64,000 nucleotides of DNA from Malus domestica (Eukaryota; Streptophyta; Magnoliopsida; Rosales; Rosaceae). The stretch is from NCBI RefSeq assembly GCF_042453785.1, contig NC_091666.1, positions 27,300,501-27,364,500 of the forward strand, written 5' to 3'. The position numbers and the translations under genes were made by a program. The notes beneath the pieces are model-generated. The model was not told the DNA's origin. It did no database searches and was given only the letters and a program-made list of their open reading frames with translations. Below are positions 56,956-64,000 of the stretch, one piece after another (positions within the stretch are counted from its first letter, which is position 1; every line of letters begins with the position of its first letter).

Positions 56956-59069
56956 GCTTGTATGCATTTTGAAAGTACTGAATTGCTAATCGTATGTTTG
57001 CGAACTTGGAGCATTTATCTATTACCAAGTATACATGTGAATGCTCATTTTTTTTTCTCAATTGCATTAAAATATGTTGGTGTGTTCATAGAATGGAGTT
57101 TGCGGCCTAGAATGCTTCATCGGAGAACAACAATGTACCAAGTTATTTGAATCAATACTTTATTGATCAAATGCTGGAAAGAGTATAAAGTCTAAAAAAT
57201 TTGAAAATTATAGAGGTAATCATAGTTTTCTGTATCTAGGTTTTGTTTTCTAATATGAGAAGTCAGTTAGATCAAGCTTACGAAATCAATTTTCTGTGAT
57301 GCATTTCTTTGTGTGTTCCACTCATTTGGCCGTTTACAAGGAAAGTGCTTTTAGAAATTAATTTAAAGAACTACTTGGACCAATTATCTGGTCTGATTCC
57401 TATCTGGTTCTTCCGCCACTACCCTTCTCTCGATTTTGCTTACGTGATGCAGAACTTTTACAGGGCGGGGTGCGAGTTTATGTATGTACCCATGACACCT
57501 CACCCCCAGGTTTACATGTGCTTTTAAGTTTCTAAAATACATTTATTTTGCTCACGCTAATGTTTTGCAGAATTTGTTATTTTTGTATCCCATTCATTTT
57601 ATTCCACTTCCGACTTTACAGCTTGATCTTGTTTATCCAGATGGTCAACTGATACAGACAAACCAACAGAACATATTGATTAGATCACTTACACTTAAGA
57701 AACAGAAGGGAGATTCCAGTTCAAAGGATGTGAAAGGCGCCAGTGCAGCTGAAGGTTCTAAAAAGAGGTACGGCATGAATTTTATTGATAAGATCCACAT
57801 GTTTATGTTTGAATGAATTAACTATTTTGAGGTTTTACTTTATGGGCATCCCTTGGTGCAGCGTTTTTGGGTGCTCATATATATATTTATCATTGTATTC
57901 AGTCTGTATTTGACCTGAAAAAAGATTGTGTGCAGTTTCGTTTACCTGTTTTCGTTTATCATTTAGGCCTGCTGAAAGAGTTTTGGATAGCAAGGCTTCA
58001 GCTAAGAAAGCCATTAATCAAACTAGTTCTCGACAAGGTAAGGCTCTATAGCTTTTATATTGCATTTGCTATCAGTCAGCCATAAGTCATCATCAAGTGT
58101 TTTGACTAAAAGAATTGTGTTGGATGAATTGGGTTCTCAGTTTTGAATAACAAGAACGCTTTGTTCGTGATAGTTTGTAAGGGTTTTAGTGTGGTGGTCC
58201 CATGACATCTATCTCCTACGCTTAACTATAATTTTTAAGTTTCATAATTTTGTTAAGTTGTAAAGTCCCATCTTTGAATTGTATCACCTTTATTGCTTGT
58301 TAAAGGGTACAAATTTTCTCTTATATGTGAAATTGATGGCCAATTGCATAAATTTACGGTCTCATTGTGGTTTGAAATGGTTACCAATCAACAATGATTG
58401 CATGGTGCAAAGAATTTCACATTGTGCAGTTTTGATTCCGAAGGTTCTGCCGTCTTATTACTTCTGTCCACAATTTCAAATCATATATTTTAATTCAACT
58501 CTCTTGTTTTTGCCAACATCTCTGATTTTAATTATAGCATTCGAGAGATGTGTTTGTGTTTGTAATTCCATGTATAATGGGTGGAGCCATTCAGTCTTCA
58601 CCGGAAGACCCAGTGCTTTTTAAATTCGAGCAGTTTTTGATAATCTATTGGACGAGTTCTATTCTTCTGAATTTCTTGTTAAATCAATTGTATTTTTATA
58701 GTTATAGCTTACAATTGCTTTAACGTGCAGGGGGATCAAGCAGTCACGCATCATCTAGTAGGGACTTCAACGGGTTAACTGTCGAGAGGCTCCGTGCCCT
58801 TCTGAAGGCTAAGCGTCTTTCTGTAAAGGGAAAAAAGGTAAGTATGAAGACAATCTAATCTCAAGTCTTAGTGTCTCTTTAGAGGACCTATTTACATGTT
58901 AACCGGAATCGGTTGTTTACGGCGTTGTGGACCGTTGACACTTGAGGTCCAATAAAGCTCTATTATCATTTTTTGTTGCGGAGATGAAACCTTCATCTGC
59001 TTTTATTCATCCATGAAATGATGCGTGCAGGATGAATTGATTGCACGGCTGAAAAGTTCAAGTGGTTAA
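56352..59069 (+). CDS. SAP domain-containing protein
   Basis: Six exons, 56352-56474, 57464-57509, 57641-57767, 57967-58037, 58731-58837 and 59031-59069, encode 170 residues. The order is an N-terminus ([20 protein letters not shown]), a conserved middle ([35 protein letters not shown]), a Lys/Ser/Ala-rich linker ([31 protein letters not shown]) and a C-terminal SAP domain at about 136-168 ([32 protein letters not shown]). SAP is a helix-turn-helix that binds AT-rich scaffold DNA or RNA, so a nuclear role is likely. It resembles the short plant SAP proteins of the At5g63460 type, from memory. All borders are GT-AG. The third-exon acceptor (TTATCCAG before 57641) was chosen because it keeps the frame and the family match. 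Confidence 0.88.
56922..56956. repeat. (AC)n(AT)n microsatellite in SAP-gene intron 1
   Basis: About ten AC units followed by about seven AT units, wholly intronic. Confidence 0.9.
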
Positions 59070-61016
59070 GCATGGTTCAGACGGCGGGGGGGCAACAAGT
59101 CTGTTATCTGTATGTGTTTTCTAGGGAAAGGAAAATAGTTTCATCCATTTTGATGTAAGTTAGGAATGTTGCAAGATGGAATTATCGAGAATTTGAATGA
59201 CAACGACAAGTTCTAGGGACCGTGAACCGCGTTTTGTATCATCTTGTTCGATAAATTGTATTTCGCTCTTTTAGCATTGCATTTTGTACTTCGCTCGTAT
59301 AGTATTTTCTATCTTTAATGGAGTTTATACCGACAGATCTGGCTATGATGCTCAAGCTACTGCAAATGAGGAACTTGGATTAGAAATATTCCCAAATTTT
59401 TTAGAAAGGAGTGTGCTGAGTGGTTTAGTGGGTGCAGTTTTCTAATTGGAATATGCAGTTTTCTACACTCCCTTTCTTTCTTACGAATGGAGGGCGAGCT
59501 ACTCGAATTTAGGACCTTTTTCAACGTTAAGAGAAGTATGTTGGGAGTTTTTTTTATGGTACACACGTGTATTGGGATGCACTAATGTTTGAACGACTAA
59601 ACTGAAATTATCATATCAAGTTGTCCAATGCACCGATGCATTGCAGAATTGTCGGTTAGTTGATACAATTCCATACACTTGCTCGACATTAGGTTTTTAT
59701 TCTTGTAGACTAAACTTATGAATGTTATTGTGGATTGAAGTGGTGGATACGCATTCATCTAACTATATATCACATTTGAGTCCTTTACCGTACTCTTAAC
59801 TTAAAAGTATAAATATGGTTTGTAATAAAAAAAATACTTACAAATAAGAAACACGGGGAAAAAAATATATATATACACACACTTGATATGTGCTTATTAA
59901 GAGAAGGTTCGTGCTTTTGTAAGAAGTGTGGTCCAAACAACTTCAGTCTACGAAAGCTGTTGGTGCAAGTAATTAAAAACCCACGTGCAAATTTGAGACC
60001 GCCGTTTTGTAACCTGGACCGCGCACGTTTCGGAATCAGTTTGGTACATTTATTTCCGACAGGAGTATCCAACTTGTTGAAGGCTTCAAGTTTTAAAACT
60101 GGTTTGGATGTTTCCAACAAGGCCTACTTTGCGAGGACCCTACCATTTAGACTCAGAGGGCCTGTCCAAATTGCGGGGATTACACGGCGCCGTATTGATG
60201 ATGGGGGAAAGGATTGGGTGGTGCACCGGTCACTTCTTGAAAGGAGAAGCATCACTCTGATTGGAATGGAGAGATAAAGGTGACAGCACGTGTCAATATC
60301 TCTATGGGAGAAAATATCTGGTGTCAATATCTCCGTGGGGAGAAAAGGGAATCTTCCAAGCTAGTTTTTGTTTTTTTGTTTTTTTTTGGTAAACTTTTAG
60401 GGCAAATATGCAAGATTACAAATAGAACCTACACCGAGACAAGCAACAAACTACGAAATACATAACATAACTAGCAATGTAGGAGGGTACATGGAAGACA
60501 GACTTCCCACCAAACAAAATTGAGAGCTTTTGGTTCGCATGCTAAGCATATTTGATTCTTCTCCATTATTTTTGTGCCGTGAGGTATGAGATGGAGAATC
60601 ATTTTCGTACGTACGTGCAAGGGGATTTGCGTGCAAAATTTTACGGAAAAAACGGTTCGGTTGAGTTTAGTTTAAGTTTGAAAACAATCGAACTAATATT
60701 AACATTACGATTCGATTTGATTTAGTTTAGGTTGTAATTTGAAAGGAAAAAAAAAACCTATTCATTGATACCATATTCAGTAACGAACGATAAATGAAAA
60801 TGAATGATATAATTGATTTGGTTCACTTTTGGCTAGATCTGATTGATTTTATTCAATTCAGGAAAGAGTATTGAAGAGAAGGAGAGGGGGAGAAAATAAG
60901 AGCTGCAGAAAGAGATACAAAGTATAAAAGCCGAATGCGCCAATGTGATGACTAGTTCAACAAGACCCAATTCTTAACCAAAATTGAACTTTTGAATTTT
61001 TACGGCTCAGTTCACC
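59070..61016. other. Intergenic region after the SAP gene
   Basis: Contains the SAP-gene 3' untranslated region. An open frame of 129 codons at 59888-60277 has no recognisable domain, signal peptide or splice context and is not called. 60650-60850 is an AT-rich low-complexity stretch of the GGTTCGGTTGAGTTTAG type. Confidence 0.5.
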
Positions 61017-61265
61017 GAGAGAGGATCCTTACCGGATTCTTTTTGTGAGGATCTCGGTAATCATCCAATCACATTCGTTCATCGTACATCGTGCGGTCAA
61101 TTTTTGTCAAGTACTGTTTATATTCAATTTTAAATATAAAAAATTACAATGATTTCTGACCGCATAATGTACGATGAACGGATGTGATTGGAGGATCCCC
61201 AAGATCCTCACAAAGAGGATCCTACGAGGATCCTCACAAAGAGGATCCTACGAGGATCCTCCTGG
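61017..61265. mobile_element. Mutator-type MITE, GGATCC family 2, intact ends
   Basis: A 249-bp element with arms GAGAGAGGATCCTTACC, AATCATCCAATCACATTCG and complements on the right, and the perfect 9-bp target duplication CAGTTCACC (61008-61016 and 61266-61274). The right arm carries a 26-bp tandem duplication of GAGGATCCTCACAAA. Reference copy for the relics at 14075 and 19958. Confidence 0.9.
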
Positions 61266-61274
61266 CAGTTCACC

Positions 61275-62882
61275 CACTTTCATTAGTTTGTTAGTTCAGA
61301 TACCTACTCTTACTATCAATTGAATTTTTTTGCATGTTTACTTAGAGAATACTGCTTGCAGTCATTTTTTTTAGATGAGCTCATTCTTCCATGTGTAAAT
61401 AACAAATATTCACCATAACAATATTATAATCAGAACCTTTCGATGTCTTAATCTTCATTTGCAACTCATCCTTACAAAAATATCCATTTGAAATGAAGAT
61501 CGTTTTGGCATCCAAATGTATCAAATAAGTCTAATACATTTATAAATAATTAACGCAAGACCAACATTCTTTAGAGATGATTGTTTCTTTTTTTAACAAA
61601 CGATATTATCTACACTAAGGGGGAGGGGGTGAACTTAGACTCACAATGGGCTAGCAATAATGTGGTTCAATTAATTGTTTATTAAATATTATTTTCTCTA
61701 TTCTTAATATAAATTCTGTAGAGATAGATTTTATTATGTGAATTCAGCTACTTTAATTGGTTTATGAGGGGTTTAATCTAGCATGATCTAAGATTATTCA
61801 TTTACTTCAAATATTTGACTTTCCTTTTGTCAATTTACACATATATATATTTAAACCGTGTAAATCACGCGTAGCACGCCGTGATTCAAAAAATATCTTC
61901 TGCACGCACTCACGCGCGTGCATGGAGGCTAGTTATAATCTAATTTGAAAAATCAATTAGTTGGTGTAGCCAAAGAAAACATTAATTCTTTGGTTGTCGG
62001 TTGATTATCTTTTTCCTGTGCGGACTTCAATTGAAAACAGAAAGCTTGATCAGTCGTTTTTAAAAGCAACAAAAACACTCGACGCAAGCTCCAAAACACT
62101 TTTAACTAATTAACAAATGGCACAAGCAAATACAGTTGAATTTGAACTCTCATTATTTATTCAAAAACAAGATTTGCACTACCTAATTTTCCATGGACAA
62201 TTTTTGTTTGATGTTGTCATACATGACAGAAATAAACTTCGAATCTCACTGTCCAGAGTCTAATAGTCAAACAATTCGGAACGTTCAAATTAAATCTGAT
62301 GATCATCATTAACTCATCATGTTAGTCGATCTTACACAAATTAAGAGGTTTGATTTCTGTTTCATACAAATCACGGGTCCAAATTATTTGATTCTTAAGC
62401 TTCGGACACTAAAATCCGAATAGAATCCAAATTCAATCGGACGTTTGATTCTGAGATCCAATGGGGATAAGGTAGGTCTGAAAAATGGATGGCTTTTATA
62501 TTTCTAATTCTTCTCCAACTGCAAAGTGCTAGTTCCACTTGGGGAAAGAAAAACGTGCTAAATACTTTCCACGTGGTTTTTTTCTTAATATTTCGGCACA
62601 GGATAAAGCAATGTTTAATTTCATTTTGAAAATTGGATTTGTTATTTATTCATGAAGTCAAAAGAAAAAAGGTGAAAAACTGCGCCTCCATTTAGGGTTT
62701 GATAATTCCAATTTGACTTCTGTGTTTGAAAGGTGGAGATTCATTATTTTTTAATATTATTTTATACCAAAGCTGCTAACCCTACATATTAACTAAGGTC
62801 AAAAAACCAGAGCTCCTAGTTAAACTATTGAGAGAGGGTCAAAGACCGGTTTCTAATTATATTGATATTGTCTCTAACTTGG
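61275..62882. other. Non-coding AT-rich interval
   Basis: No gene, RNA or structured repeat was recognised apart from short A/T runs. Confidence 0.5.
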
Positions 62883-63785
62883 GTAAACTGTCGGTTTACC
62901 CTTTGAACTTTCATCTCACTTTCGATTTCCCCCCTGAACTTTTCTATTGGAAAATTAAGGACTCAAACTAATTTTTTTAGCCAATTTGCCCCCTACCGTT
63001 AGTTTTTCATATATTTCATCCATATTTCCGTTAAGTGAGACCATGTGCAAAACATGTAAGGATAGTTAAGTCATTTCAATTTAAAAATGATTAAAAACTG
63101 AAAATAAATAATAATAATAATTTTCCCTCTATTTTTTCCCGCTAATTCCTATCCTCAATTTTAATTTTCCCTCTCATTCCTATGCATGAGAAATAGCATA
63201 TGGTGTTATTGTCTTCATAAGTTGCTAAGTTAATCTTTTTTTTTGAAGCATGTACTACCATTTTTATTTTCTCTAACAAATTAATAATTTGACAAATGCT
63301 CATGGTGTTATTGTCTCCAAAGCAGTGCATTAATATAAGAAACATGTCCATAAAAAAGACTAGGGTTTCTTATATTAATGCACTGCTTTGGAGACAATAG
63401 CACCATTAGCATTTGTCAAATTATTAATTTGTTAGAGAAAATAAAAATGGTAGACAATAACACCATATGTCATTTCTCATGCATAGGAATGAGAGGGAAA
63501 AATAAAATTGAGGATAGGAATTAGCGGGAAAAAATAGAGGGAAAGTTTTGTTTTTTTTATTATTTTCAGTTTTTTAATCATTTTTAAGAGTGAAATAACT
63601 TAACTACTCTCACATGTTGTGCACATGGTCTCACTTAACGGAAATATAGACGGAATATATGAAAAACTAACGGTAGGGGGCAAATTGGCTAAAAAAATTA
63701 GTTTGAGTCCTTAATTTTCCAATGGAAAAGTTCAGGGGGAAATCGAAAGTGAAGTGAAAGTTCAGGAGGTAAACCGACAGTTTAC
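62883..63785. repeat. Palindromic foldback element of about 0.9 kb
   Basis: The left arm (62883-63340) and right arm (63361-63785) are near-perfect inverted copies around a spacer of about 20 bp. Outer ends are GTAAACTGTCGGTTTACC and its complement; inner ends are ATTAATATAAGAAAC and GTTTCTTATATTAAT. The left arm has about 43 extra bases near 63213-63256. Arms include CCCCTACCGTTAGTTTTTCA and CATTCCTATGCATGAGAAAT. No coding frame spans it. It is best read as a foldback or long-TIR MITE; target duplication not clear. Confidence 0.9.
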
Positions 63786-64000
63786 TCTCTTAATTAATAT
63801 ATGCACAGTATAACATGTATGAGATTTTATTAAAATATCTCAGTAATAGTTGAAGTGCGATTAGAATATTTGAAATTGTATTCTCTGTCTCTACCCCATG
63901 TGGTATATTTCAACGAACTCTACATATTATTAATATTATCATCTCTTGTTCGAAAGGTGATTAATTACTATATGTATCTCTCTCTCTCTCTCACTGCCGA

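Noticed and set aside
59888-60277. Open frame of 129 codons downstream of the SAP gene
   Set aside because: No domain, signal peptide or family resemblance, and composition like the surrounding non-coding DNA.
1-64000. A previously undescribed gene system or biosynthetic cluster
   Set aside because: Apart from the PAP array, neighbouring genes are unrelated housekeeping loci, and all other structure is explained by transposons, duplications and gene remnants.

Overview
The window is plant nuclear DNA: spliced genes with GT-AG introns, AT-rich gaps and dense miniature transposons. The gene set (PAP27-like phosphatases, EXO70, KING1, COMMD9, a SAP-domain protein) and the transposon style suggest a woody rosid, most likely Rosaceae of the apple/pear group. 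The lineage is an inference; the plant origin is not in doubt.

Layout. 1-1022 holds the last three exons of a purple acid phosphatase (PAP). 1023-20471 is a repeat-rich gap with no intact gene: a Mutator-like element carrying a lectin-receptor-kinase fragment, a decayed AAA-ATPase gene, two LTR-derived fossils, several MITEs and a local duplication whose second copy shows the empty sites of two insertions. 20472-25136 and 26211-30110 are two complete PAP genes with the same 12-exon plan, in tandem with the first. 30881-31964 is a five-exon COMMD9-like gene. 31965-42559 is again repeat-rich and includes a plastid 5S rRNA fossil and a LINE sitting inside a MITE. 42560-44509 is a single-exon EXO70 gene with a small decayed EXO70 fragment downstream. 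47483-49799 on the minus strand is a KING1-type SnRK1 gamma subunit. 50626-55494 is a nested stack of LTR-derived and hAT elements. 56352-59069 is a six-exon SAP-domain gene. The right end holds more MITEs and a palindrome of about 0.9 kb.

The genes do not form one pathway. The only clustered family is the PAP array: three head-to-tail copies in which phase and length of nearly every exon are kept. The other genes are single-copy housekeeping loci for membrane traffic (EXO70, COMMD9), energy signalling (KING1) and nuclear/DNA-associated functions (SAP). I found no evidence of an unknown biological system; the most informative features are the nested, dated insertions and the captured or decayed gene pieces. 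Exon borders were set by hand from splice signals and family alignment from memory, without transcripts or database searches.
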